34,394 nucleotides of DNA from Phenylobacterium sp. GTDB taxonomy: Bacteria; Pseudomonadota; Alphaproteobacteria; Caulobacterales; Caulobacteraceae. The stretch spans positions 1 to 34,394 of the forward strand of contig NZ_JAEUMO010000145.1 in assembly GCF_016793285.1 (NCBI RefSeq), given 5' to 3'. The notes under the pieces were generated by a model. It saw only the letters and a list, made by a program, of their open reading frames with translations, searched no databases and was not told the DNA's origin. Shown one piece after another: positions 16,644 through 24,344 of this stretch. Both the position numbers and the translations under genes were made by a program. Position 1 is the stretch's first letter; each line of letters begins with the position of its first letter.

Positions 16644-17912
16644 TCAGGCCCTGTGCAGCCGCACCGGCAGGGTCTCGTAGCCCTTCACGAAGCTCGAGCG
16701 CACCCGCGTCGGTTCGCCCACGACCTCGACGAAGGAGAACCGCTTCAGGATCTCCTCCCAGACGATCTTGAGCTGCAGCTCGGCCAGGCGGTTGCCGACG
16801 CAGCGGTGGATGCCGAAGCCGAACGACAGGTGCTGGCGCGGCCGCGCGCGGTCGATGATGAAGGCGTCGGGGTCCTCGATCACCCGCTCGTCGCGGTTGC
16901 CCGAGACGTACCACATGATGACCTTGTCGCCCTTGGCGATGGGCTGGCCGGCGATCTCGGTGTCGACCAGGGCCGTGCGCCTCATGTGCGCCAGCGGCGT
17001 CTGCCAGCGGATGATCTCGGGCACCATGTCGGGGATCATCGCCGCTCCGCCGGCCCGCAGCTTGTCGTACTCGGCCGGGAACATGTTCAGCGCCACCACG
17101 CCGCCGGTCATCGAGTTCCGGGTCGTGTCGTTGCCGCCCACGATGAGCAGGGTCAGATTCCCGAGATACTCGTCCGGCGTCATGTTCCGGGTGTGCTCGC
17201 CATGGGCCATCATCGAGACCAGGTCACCGGCCGGCGGCCGCGCGATCCGCTCGTTCCAGAGCCGGGTGAAGTAGCCGAGGCACTCCATCAGTTCTGCCTG
17301 GCGCGCCTCCTCGGTCTCGACGATGCCGCCGGGCATCGGCAGCGCCGTCGCCACGTCGGACCACCGGGTCAGCTTGCGCCGCTCGTCGAACGGGAAATCG
17401 AACAGGGTCGCCAGCATCTGGGTCGTCAGTTCGATGGAGACACGGTCTACCCAGTTGAAGGTCTCGCCGACCGGGAGCTCGTCCAGGATGCGGCCGGCCC
17501 GCTCGCGGATGATCGGCTCGAAAAGCATCAGGTTCGCCGGCGCCACTGCCGGGCTCACGGTCTTGCGCTGTACGTCGTGCCGCGGCGGGTCCATGGCGAT
17601 GAAGCTGGGCCGGCGCAGCTCGGTCCGCGCATCGCGGATGGTGATCCCGCCCAGCGCCGCCTCCGAAGAGAAGACCGCGTGGTTGGTGTCCACAGCCATG
17701 ATGTCGTCGTAGCGGGTCACCGACCAGTAGGGGCCGAACTCGGAGTCCTTGCACCAGTGGACTGGCTTCTCCGCCCGCAGGCGCTCGAAATAGGGCCAGA
17801 AGCTGTTGGTCAGGAACAGGTCCGGATCGCCCGGGTTCAGGTCCTCCAGCGGCGTCGCATAGGCCCGCTCCCGCGCCTCGTCCGGGTAGAAGCTCACCGC
17901 ACCGTCGGCCAT
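16644..17912 (-). CDS. Cytochrome P450, CYP153-like (terminal alkane/fatty-acid hydroxylase)
   Basis: A 422-residue soluble bacterial P450. The oxygen-binding I-helix is GGNDTTRN (259-266), the K-helix ExxR is E299-I-I-R302, and the heme loop FGFGIHRCVG has the Cys371 thiolate. The RRPSFIAMDPPRHDVQRKTVSPAVAPANL segment and GNRLAELQLKIVWEEILKRF resemble CYP153 enzymes, which hydroxylate terminal carbons of medium-chain alkanes or fatty acids using ferredoxin and ferredoxin reductase. Neither partner is in the window. ATG 17912 is preceded by GAGGGAACG. It is divergent from a LuxR/hydrolase fusion with 145 bp between starts, which suggests regulation by that protein (inference). P450 is certain; CYP153 is likely. 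Confidence 0.94.
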   Translation of the reverse strand: MADGAVSFYPDEARERAYATPLEDLNPGDPDLFLTNSFWPYFERLRAEKPVHWCKDSEFGPYWSVTRYDDIMAVDTNHAVFSSEAALGGITIRDARTELRRPSFIAMDPPRHDVQRKTVSPAVAPANLMLFEPIIRERAGRILDELPVGETFNWVDRVSIELTTQMLATLFDFPFDERRKLTRWSDVATALPMPGGIVETEEARQAELMECLGYFTRLWNERIARPPAGDLVSMMAHGEHTRNMTPDEYLGNLTLLIVGGNDTTRNSMTGGVVALNMFPAEYDKLRAGGAAMIPDMVPEIIRWQTPLAHMRRTALVDTEIAGQPIAKGDKVIMWYVSGNRDERVIEDPDAFIIDRARPRQHLSFGFGIHRCVGNRLAELQLKIVWEEILKRFSFVEVVGEPTRVRSSFVKGYETLPVRLHRA

Positions 17913-17940
17913 GGTCGTTCCCTCGTCTTTCCCCGCAGAA

Positions 17941-18004
17941 TGCCCGCAATTGCGCCGATTGGGCAAACGCCGTGACCCGGGAACGGGCCGGTCCCTCGCG
18001 AGGG
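17941..18004. promoter_or_regulatory. Divergent control region with palindromes between P450 and LuxR-fusion genes
   Basis: The 145-bp gap holds GCAATTGC (17946-17953) framed by TGCCC (17941-17945) and GGGCA (17961-17965), and a separate 12-bp palindrome CCCTCGCGAGGG (17993-18004). On the minus strand, TTGCCC and CATTCT lie 18 nt apart around GCAATTGC, a possible promoter for the P450 gene. LuxR-type HTH proteins bind palindromes, so these are candidate operators; no consensus was tested. Confidence 0.4.
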
Positions 18005-18057
18005 GCGTTGACGCGGTGGCGGGAAAGCTGCGCAGTAGCGGACCTGCGCGGGTGGGC

Positions 18058-19719
18058 ATGGCCTCAGATTCCGAACTCGTCATCGAGGCGCTCGGCCGCA
18101 TCGCGGCCGACCCGGCCAGTTGGGACGCGCTGCTCGATCTCCTGCCCGACGAGGACGCCGGGACGACGACGTCCGGCGGCGGCGAAGCCGCAATCGCCTG
18201 GGCGCACTCCGCCGCCCTCGCGCAGCACCGCCGCGGCGAGGGCGATCCGCAGGCCGCCCCGCCCGAGGCGGGCTGGATCGTCCTCTCCGACCGGGACCGC
18301 GTCGTTTCGTTCAACTCGCAGGCCGCGGTGGCGTTCGAAACGCTGGGCGACCTCGAGCTGGACAGGCCGCTGGCCTGGACGCGCGAGGCCAACGCCGTGA
18401 TCGTCTCGGCCGCGCTCCGCCGTGTGCGCGCCGGCGAGCGCCAGCTCATCGTGCGCCTCGAGACCGGCGGCGGACCCCGCTTCGCCTTCGCCGGCGCCGT
18501 CGGCAGTTTCCCCCTCGCCTCGGACGCCGAGGCCGCGGGGGCGCTGGCGGGCCTGGTCTTCCCCGCCGTCGACGAGAACTCGCGGCTCTGGGGCGTGGTC
18601 CGCGACAGCTTCGGGCTGACCGAGGCCGAGGTTCGGGTCGCGCGGCTCCTGCGTGACGGCCTCTCGATGCAGCAGATCGCCGAGCGGCTCGACGTCTCGG
18701 CCCGCACCGTGCGCAACCAGCTCCAGTCGGTCTTCGCCAAACTCGGCGTACAGCGCCAGAGCGACCTCGTGCGCGCGCTGACCGAACTGGCTGGCGTCAA
18801 CCGGGCGATGGATTCGCCGGGCCTCGGCGCCGCGACGGCGGGAGCGTTCGCCGACGCTCCGCCGGTGCTGAGCGTGACCCTCGCGGACGGTCGGACCCTG
18901 GCCTACCGCGAATACGGCGCGTCCGCGGGCCGGCCGGTCCTGATCCTGCACGGGACGCCGGGATCCAGCCTCCTCCCGTCCGGCGCCGATGCCCGGGCCC
19001 GCGCGCTGGGCCTGCGCCTGATCGCCCCCGACCGGCCGGGATTCGGCCTCTCGTCGCCGGCGCCCGGCTACAGCTTCCCCGGCGTCGCTGCGGACATGGT
19101 CGCCCTCGCCGACGAACTGGGGCTGGAGCGGCTCGCCGTCGGCGGCGCCCACTCCGGCGCGGCCTTCGCCCTGCACGTCGCCGCCCGGCTCGGGGCGCGC
19201 GCGACGCTGGTCATGGCCTCGTCGGGGCGTGCGCCGGGCAGTCCCCCGCGCGACCGCAATCCCCTCGCCCGCATGCGCCGCAGGATGGAGGCCCAGCCCT
19301 GGATCGCCGAGGCGCTGTTCGGCATCGTGCGCCTGCGTCACACGCCGCAGTTGACCCGCCGCCTGCTGGGCAAGGCCGCCGCGCACTCGGCCGGCGACGC
19401 CGCCTTCCTGGCCGCGAGCCCGTGGGTGGTCGACTATGTCCACGCCTACGCCGCCGAAGCCCTGGCGCAGGGCAGCCGGGGCGCAGCGGCCGAGATGCAG
19501 GCGTTCCGCACGGCGCCCGCCGACGCGCCGGCGTTCGCCTGCCCGCTGATCCTCTGGTCGGGCGCGGAGGACGCGATCATCCCGGCGCGAAGCTTCGGCG
19601 ACTACGTCGGCGCCCGGCCCGCCGAGGTCCGCGTCATCGAGGACATCGGCCACTTCATGCCGATGAAACACTGGTTCGAGATCCTTCAGCGCCTCGCGGC
19701 GCCTCCCCCGCCGCCGTAG
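18058..19719 (+). CDS. LuxR-type HTH protein fused to a C-terminal alpha/beta hydrolase
   Basis: The 553-residue protein has three parts. Residues 1-185 form an N-terminal region (GWIVLSDRDRVVSFNSQAAVAFETLG) that looks PAS-like. Residues 186-245 are a LuxR/GerE HTH (LTEAEVRVARLLRDGLSMQQIAERLDVSARTVRNQL). Residues 270-546 are an alpha/beta hydrolase with HGTPGSSLLP, DRPGFGLSSP, acid D505 (SGAEDAIIP) and H532 (IGHFMP). At the nucleophile elbow the sequence is G363-A-H365-S-G367, so the G-x-S-x-G centre is His and Ser is shifted by one, which may make the domain a ligand sensor. The start at ATG 18058 gives no extra tail; GTG 18052 is possible. Divergent from the P450, which it may control (inference). 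Confidence 0.88.
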   Translation: MASDSELVIEALGRIAADPASWDALLDLLPDEDAGTTTSGGGEAAIAWAHSAALAQHRRGEGDPQAAPPEAGWIVLSDRDRVVSFNSQAAVAFETLGDLELDRPLAWTREANAVIVSAALRRVRAGERQLIVRLETGGGPRFAFAGAVGSFPLASDAEAAGALAGLVFPAVDENSRLWGVVRDSFGLTEAEVRVARLLRDGLSMQQIAERLDVSARTVRNQLQSVFAKLGVQRQSDLVRALTELAGVNRAMDSPGLGAATAGAFADAPPVLSVTLADGRTLAYREYGASAGRPVLILHGTPGSSLLPSGADARARALGLRLIAPDRPGFGLSSPAPGYSFPGVAADMVALADELGLERLAVGGAHSGAAFALHVAARLGARATLVMASSGRAPGSPPRDRNPLARMRRRMEAQPWIAEALFGIVRLRHTPQLTRRLLGKAAAHSAGDAAFLAASPWVVDYVHAYAAEALAQGSRGAAAEMQAFRTAPADAPAFACPLILWSGAEDAIIPARSFGDYVGARPAEVRVIEDIGHFMPMKHWFEILQRLAAPPPPP

Positions 19720-19800
19720 TACGTTCGGCTCATGCGCGCCGCGGCCCCGCGGACCAGAGTTGCCGGGAAGGGGCGGAAACGCCCGCGGGGGTGAACCTAG

Positions 19801-20376
19801 ATGTCTCGTATCCAGAACCTGGCCGTCGCGGGGGCGGCCCTGCTCGCGCTCGCCTCGACGCCGGCCCGGGCGGCCAGCCTGCTCGTCGACTCGGCGCACG
19901 GCGTGGCCATCGACTTCGATATCCTCGGCGAGGGCGAATACTACCGCTTCTGGTTCTTCGACCTGCAGTTCGCGATCGCCGGCCTCGACCCGGGCGAGGG
20001 CTATAGCGTCAGCCTCTATGACGCCAACGGCGACCTCTGGGCCCACGCGCCCGACTCCACGACCACGACCGATCTCTTCATCCCGCCGAGGACGCTGAAC
20101 GGCATCGGCCCGGTCAGGGTGCGCGCCACGCTCACCGCCCTGGGGAGCAGCAGCTTCACGTTCGACGACACCTACGGCGTCGCCAACATCTTCGGCCAGA
20201 TCAGCGAGCCCGACCTGCCGCGTCGGGTCGGCAACCGCGGTGTGAACGGGACGATCTCGGGCTTCGACCCCGCGCCGTCGATGGGCGTGCCGGAGCCGGC
20301 GGCATGGGCGACGTTGATCCTGGGCTTCGCGACCGCAGGCGCCGTGCTCCGCCGGCGGGCCGCGCGCGCGGCCTGA
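19801..20376 (+). CDS. Secreted PEPxxWA-CTERM protein 1
   Basis: The 191-residue protein has a Sec signal peptide (MSRIQNLAVAGAALLALASTPARA) and ends VPEPAAWATLILGFATAGAVLRRRAARAA. That is a Pro-Glu-Pro motif, a hydrophobic span and an Arg cluster, the PEPxxWA-type sorting signal for exosortase-like processing. The body is beta-rich and low in Cys (YYRFWFFDLQFAIAGLDPGEGYSVSLYDANGDLWAH), typical of surface or polysaccharide-associated proteins. GGGGGTGAACCTAG precedes ATG 19801. No exosortase is in the window, so it must be encoded elsewhere. The role is unknown; PEP-CTERM proteins are often linked to exopolysaccharide or biofilm matrix. Confidence 0.85.
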   Translation: MSRIQNLAVAGAALLALASTPARAASLLVDSAHGVAIDFDILGEGEYYRFWFFDLQFAIAGLDPGEGYSVSLYDANGDLWAHAPDSTTTTDLFIPPRTLNGIGPVRVRATLTALGSSSFTFDDTYGVANIFGQISEPDLPRRVGNRGVNGTISGFDPAPSMGVPEPAAWATLILGFATAGAVLRRRAARAA

Positions 20377-20461
20377 TCGCCCTTCGCAACCGGTTGACGG
20401 GAGCGCCCGGCAGGCTCAGCGTTTTCGAAAGTCCGGCATGAAGACCGGCTGGAGGAACGCC

Positions 20462-21289
20462 ATGAGCGACGCACTCGCGCCTGAGACCTGGACCGGCCCG
20501 TTCCGGGAGCCGCGCAACATGGCGGCCGAGGTGAAGGGCTCGATCCACGACGACGCCACCGCAACCAGGCTCGGCTTCCGCGGCGGCACGGTCGCGGGCT
20601 CCGTGCATATGGACCAGTTCGTCCCGCATCTGGTCGGACTCTACGGCGACGGCTGGTTCGAGACCGGCGGGCTATCGCTCTACTTCGTCCAGGCCACCGT
20701 CGACCGCGAGGAGGTGCAGGCGCGGGCAGATGGCGGTCAGCCGCACGCCCGCCTCGCGATGATCAACCGCGCCGGCGCTCTGATCTGCACCGGCACGGGA
20801 TCCGGCGGACCCGACCCCGGGGCCGAACTCGTCGGCCGCATGGCCGGCCAGGCCGACGCCGACCGCAGCCGCCTGCGCATCCTGGCGCCCATCCGGGTCG
20901 GCGACGTCGGCGAGGCCCGGGTCGTGCTCGACCCCGAGCGCCTCAAAAAGCACCGGGAGATCATCACCGAGGACCTGCCTTGCTACGCCGACGGCGTCCT
21001 GCCGCCCTCGCAGGCGGTCGGACTCGCCCACCAGGCCCGCAGCGCCGCGGTCGGCAAGGCCGCCCAGCCGCACGTCGGCCTCTTCGGCGCGCTGGAGGTG
21101 CAGCACCTCGCCGGCCCCCTGAAGGCGGGAGTCGAGTACGTCGCCAGGACCCGGATCCTGAAGCTCACCGAGAGCCCGAAGACCGAGAACACCTGGCACG
21201 ACGTGGTGTTCAGCGACGACGGCCGCGACATCGCCCGCGTGCTCTTCTACCTGCGCTTCCTGAAGGGCTCCTCGCCGCTCTGGGCCTGA
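20462..21289 (+). CDS. Hotdog-fold (MaoC-like) domain protein, unknown function
   Basis: The 275-residue protein contains GSIHDDATATRLGFRGGTVAGSVHMDQF near the N-terminus. Its I-H-x-D-x(5)-GFRGG-x-VAGS pattern resembles the hydratase/thioesterase motif of MaoC-like hotdog proteins. FVQATVDREEVQAR could be a strand-turn of the second hotdog. A C-terminal LGAL/LFGALEVQHLAGPLKAGVEYVARTRILKLTESPKTENTWHDVVF segment looks like a second hotdog half, so it may be a double hotdog. Substrate is unknown, possibly an acyl-CoA or related thioester. ATG 20462 has GGAGG a few bases upstream (20452-20456), better than ATG 20438. No membrane segment. Confidence 0.7.
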   Translation: MSDALAPETWTGPFREPRNMAAEVKGSIHDDATATRLGFRGGTVAGSVHMDQFVPHLVGLYGDGWFETGGLSLYFVQATVDREEVQARADGGQPHARLAMINRAGALICTGTGSGGPDPGAELVGRMAGQADADRSRLRILAPIRVGDVGEARVVLDPERLKKHREIITEDLPCYADGVLPPSQAVGLAHQARSAAVGKAAQPHVGLFGALEVQHLAGPLKAGVEYVARTRILKLTESPKTENTWHDVVFSDDGRDIARVLFYLRFLKGSSPLWA

Positions 21290-21381
21290 GCCCGTCCGTT
21301 TCCGGCGTCGCGTTTCGCCAAGTCGGACGGCAAACGCCGCCACAGCATGATCTCCGGTTCAAGTTCCGGAGGTTTCCCCCA

Positions 21382-22416
21382 ATGTCCCCGCTTTCCCGCC
21401 TGCTCGTCACGGCCGCCGTCGCCCTGACGATCGCCCCTGTCGCCCGCGCCGCCAGCGGCTCGGGTACGATCAGCTTCGAGTTCACCAGCTTCGAGGGGCC
21501 GTTCGCCTCGACCGAGACGGCCTTCCTCAACGATCCGGCCAACTGGCAGTTGACCGGCGCCGTCAACGGGCAGATCCCGACCGTCAACGGCGTCACTTCG
21601 GCGGCCTTCCCCGGATACGTCTATGTCGGCGGGACGCTGCCCCTGTCGGGCAACGCCGTCACCATGGGCTACACCAACGTCCCGGGCGCCATTCAGGGTC
21701 GCGTGGAGTTCAACCCGGCCGCAAGCTTCGACAACGTCGTCACCGGCCAGGAATTCCTGCTGGGCACGCTCGTCTTCAACAACGGCCAGTGGGTCGGCGG
21801 CGGTCAGAACCCGGCCGACAACTATCCGGTCACGCTCAACTTCCGCCTCACGACGACGTCGGCCACGCCCGAGTTCAACCAGGTGATGAGCGACGCCTTC
21901 ACCGTCGTCACAAACCAGGCGGTCGGCGACTGCGGCGATCCCGGGACCCAGAAGGACGAGGCCGACTTCATCTACCTGCGCAGCGCGCCCGAGCTGGGCT
22001 CGATGCGGGTCTTCGACTTCGCCTGCGCGCCGAGCGGCGTCGGCAACGTCGGCGCCGTGGAGATCTGGGGCCGCTTCGGCTCGCTGCACTACGTCGACTT
22101 CCGCAACCCTTCGGGCGGGGCCTTCCTGAGCGGAAGCGTCGACGTGGGCCCGATCGGCGGCGGCGTGCCCGAGCCCGGGACCTGGTCGCTGGCGATCGCC
22201 GGATTCGGGCTGGCGGGCGCGGCGCTCCGGCGGCGCAGGTCGGGCGTCGCCCGAGGCGGGAGTCGGCCTATGCTGCGGGCGTGCAAGACCTTCGCAGCCG
22301 TATCCTGGGCCACCTCGCCCGCTTCGACCGCATCGCGCTGCCCGCCGAGGGGAAGCGCCTTGCGGCCGTCGCCATCGTGGTCGCGCCCACCGAAGCCGGG
22401 CCGGCCTTCCTGCTGA
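21382..22416 (+). CDS. Secreted PEP-CTERM protein 2 with a 57-residue extra tail
   Basis: Begins MSPLSRLLVTAAVALTIAPVARA, a clear signal peptide with CCGGAGG upstream of ATG 21382. The body is Gly/Asn/Thr-rich beta sequence (SFDNVVTGQEFLLGTLVFNNG). The sorting motif VPEPGTWSLAIAGFGLAGAALRRRR lies at residues 262-286, where such proteins normally end within a few residues. Here the frame stays open for ~57 more residues of basic, Pro/Ser-rich sequence (SGVARGGSRPMLRACKTF onward) to TGA 22414-22416. This overlaps the start of the Nudix gene by 136 nt in another frame. The tail looks like non-coding-type sequence, so the original stop may have been lost. Total length is 344 residues. Confidence 0.8.
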   Translation: MSPLSRLLVTAAVALTIAPVARAASGSGTISFEFTSFEGPFASTETAFLNDPANWQLTGAVNGQIPTVNGVTSAAFPGYVYVGGTLPLSGNAVTMGYTNVPGAIQGRVEFNPAASFDNVVTGQEFLLGTLVFNNGQWVGGGQNPADNYPVTLNFRLTTTSATPEFNQVMSDAFTVVTNQAVGDCGDPGTQKDEADFIYLRSAPELGSMRVFDFACAPSGVGNVGAVEIWGRFGSLHYVDFRNPSGGAFLSGSVDVGPIGGGVPEPGTWSLAIAGFGLAGAALRRRRSGVARGGSRPMLRACKTFAAVSWATSPASTASRCPPRGSALRPSPSWSRPPKPGRPSC

Positions 22417-22886
22417 CGCGCCGCGCGATGCACCTGCGTCGCAACGCCGGCAACTATGCTCTGCCCGGCGGCGGGCTCGATCCCGGAGAGGACGCCGTCG
22501 CCGCGGCCTGCCGCGAGACTCAGGAGGAGGTCGGCGTCGACCTGCCGCGCGAGGCGGCGCTGGGCTTGCTGGACGACTTCGCCACCCTGGGCGGCCACGT
22601 CGTCACGCCGGTCGTGCTCTGGAGCGCCGAGCCCGTGCATCCGGTCGCCAATCCCGACGAAGTCCACCTCGTCTGGCAGGTCCCGCTCAGCGACCTCGAC
22701 CACCCCCGCGCCCCACGCCGCGAGAAGCATCCGAACGGCGGCCCGCCGATCCTGCGCATGTTCGCCCGCGGCGGCTGGGTGAACCCGCCCACCGCCGCCT
22801 TCCTCTGGCAGTTCCGCGAAGTCTGCCTCCACGGCCGCGCCGCCCGCACGGACCAGATCGGCCAGCCCATCTGGACAGCCAGGTAG
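22281..22886 (+). CDS. Nudix hydrolase, CoA-pyrophosphatase-like
   Basis: The 201-residue protein carries a Nudix box, GGLDPGEDAVAAACRETQEEVGV, with the metal-binding REx2EE core. In front lies LLTRRAMHLRRNAGNYALPGG, which resembles the CoA-binding signature of NudL/YeaB-type coenzyme A diphosphatases. Such enzymes hydrolyse CoA to 4'-phosphopantetheine and 3',5'-ADP. The start was placed at GTG 22281 because the fold begins nearby (RSRILGHLARFDR); no strong Shine-Dalgarno is seen and it overlaps the PEP-CTERM frame. It is convergent with the luciferase-like gene, with a hairpin between them. Substrate assignment is moderately sure. Confidence 0.85.
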   Translation: MQDLRSRILGHLARFDRIALPAEGKRLAAVAIVVAPTEAGPAFLLTRRAMHLRRNAGNYALPGGGLDPGEDAVAAACRETQEEVGVDLPREAALGLLDDFATLGGHVVTPVVLWSAEPVHPVANPDEVHLVWQVPLSDLDHPRAPRREKHPNGGPPILRMFARGGWVNPPTAAFLWQFREVCLHGRAARTDQIGQPIWTAR

Positions 22887-22891
22887 GAACG

Positions 22892-22922
22892 CCTCGCCCC
22901 CCGCGGCGCGCGGGGCACGAGG
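22892..22922. terminator. Hairpin between convergent Nudix and monooxygenase genes
   Basis: A 7-bp GC stem (22899-22905 with 22909-22915) is enclosed by a second 5-bp stem CCTCG/CGAGG (22892-22896 with 22918-22922). It lies in the 39-bp gap between two convergent genes, the right place for a shared terminator, but has no T-run on either strand. Confidence 0.45.
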
Positions 22923-22925
22923 TTG

Positions 22926-24167
22926 TCAGCGCACCGTCTCGTTGATCTGCGCTTTCGGGCGCGAGGCCGGCACCACGGGTATCTCGTCGTCGGCCAGGGG
23001 CTTCATCCAGCGCTTACGGGCCATGGCGGCTTCGATGTAGGGGGCGAGCGCCCTGGCCTTGGCGGCCTCGCGCTCGGCCACCTCGGCCTTGAACTCCGGC
23101 ATCACCTCGGCGGCGAACAGCTCCAGCGCCTCACAGATGTGAGCGTGCTTGTTGCGGCCGGCCTGCTGCAGGAAGATCACCTGGTCGACACCCGCCGCCT
23201 GGAAGCCGCGGATGTGCTGGCGGATGTCGTCGGGCGTGCCGATGCCGTTGGCGTTGAACTCGGCGGCCCGGCGTGCGGCGATGATCTCGTCGTCGCTGGC
23301 CGCCCGGGCCTTCTGGAAGTCCTCGAACAGTTGCGAACGTCCGGGGAAGACATCGTGCGCCACCAGCGCGTTGACCGCATAGGAGAAGAACTCGAAGCCC
23401 TCCTGCCCGCGCCGGATCGCCTCGTCCCGGTCGCGATGCACCGAGAAGTTCGAGACCATCGCGAGTTGGGCGTTCACCGAATGCCCGATCGGCACGCACT
23501 CCTCGCTCCTGATGATGCCGTAGTAGATCTCGGACCAGGTCTCCGCCTCCTTCGGGTCGAGGAACGAGAAGGCCAGCGCCCCGATGCCGTTCCGGGCGGC
23601 GATCTTGATCGTGTCGCGGTTGGTGCAGGCCATCCACATCGGCGGATGCGGCTTCTGCATCGGCTTCGGCAGCACGTTGCGGCAGGGGAACGAGAAGCCG
23701 TTCCCCTCGTAGCCGGGGTAGGGCTCCATCACCATCATGTTGGCGATCTGCTCCGCCGCCTCCAGCGCCAGCGCCCGCTTCTCGCGTGCCGGAATGGCGA
23801 AGCCGCCCAGTTCCAGGCGTGTCGCCCCCTCGCCGATGCCGAAGTCGAGGCGGCCGCGGCTGACGATGTCCAGCGTCCCCAGCCCCTCGGCCGTGCGGGC
23901 CGGGTGGTTGTAGTGCGGGATCACCTGGCGGATGCCGTGACCGACACGGATGGTCTTCGTCAGCGCCGCGCAGGCGGCCAGGAAGACCTCGGGCGCCGAG
24001 GAGTGCGAATACTCCTCCAGGAAATGGTGCTCCACCTCCCAGGCGTAGTCGTAGCCGAGGCGGTCGGCGAGCACGACCTGCTCCAGGGCGTCGTGGAACA
24101 GCCTGGCCTCGTCGCCCTCGTTCCACGGCTTCGGCAGTTGGTGCTCGTAGAAGATTCCAAAGCGCAT
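22926..24167 (-). CDS. Luciferase-like (LLM) flavin-dependent monooxygenase
   Basis: The 413-residue TIM-barrel enzyme starts MRFGIFYEHQLPKPW, as in bacterial luciferase-family proteins. It has YAWEVEHHFLEEYSHSSAPEVFLAACAALTKTIRVGHGI, a segment typical of the flavin-binding side, and FGIGEGATRLELGGF. The family uses reduced FMN (or F420 in some branches) and O2 to oxidise small organic substrates. Substrate and flavin donor are unknown. The start at 24167 fits the conserved MRFGIF opening; upstream in-frame codons would add a non-conserved, Pro-rich 55-residue lead. It is divergent from PEP-CTERM protein 3. The location near a P450 hints at oxidative catabolism (inference). Confidence 0.9.
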   Translation of the reverse strand: MRFGIFYEHQLPKPWNEGDEARLFHDALEQVVLADRLGYDYAWEVEHHFLEEYSHSSAPEVFLAACAALTKTIRVGHGIRQVIPHYNHPARTAEGLGTLDIVSRGRLDFGIGEGATRLELGGFAIPAREKRALALEAAEQIANMMVMEPYPGYEGNGFSFPCRNVLPKPMQKPHPPMWMACTNRDTIKIAARNGIGALAFSFLDPKEAETWSEIYYGIIRSEECVPIGHSVNAQLAMVSNFSVHRDRDEAIRRGQEGFEFFSYAVNALVAHDVFPGRSQLFEDFQKARAASDDEIIAARRAAEFNANGIGTPDDIRQHIRGFQAAGVDQVIFLQQAGRNKHAHICEALELFAAEVMPEFKAEVAEREAAKARALAPYIEAAMARKRWMKPLADDEIPVVPASRPKAQINETVR

Positions 24168-24344
24168 CGGAATTCCCTGGTCGCCCGGCTCTAGCGGCGG
24201 GCTGCGCCTCAGCTTCACGCAGAGTGGCCGCCATCGGCAAGCCCGCAGGTCGGGCAGACCCCCTTTCGGGGGAGGGCGTCCCGGCACGCCGCCGCTAACC
24301 TTGCGCCGTCCGGGGTGCCCGGCGTCTTTCACCGGGAGCTCCTG

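Noticed and set aside
18064..20046. 660-codon minus-strand open frame across the LuxR fusion and PEP-CTERM 1
   Set aside because: Spans two real genes on the other strand and has the composition of a GC shadow; no motif.
24259..24272. CCCCC-TTTC-GGGGG hairpin upstream of PEP-CTERM 3
   Set aside because: Only a 5-bp stem, no T-run, and located in a divergent leader; too weak to call a terminator.
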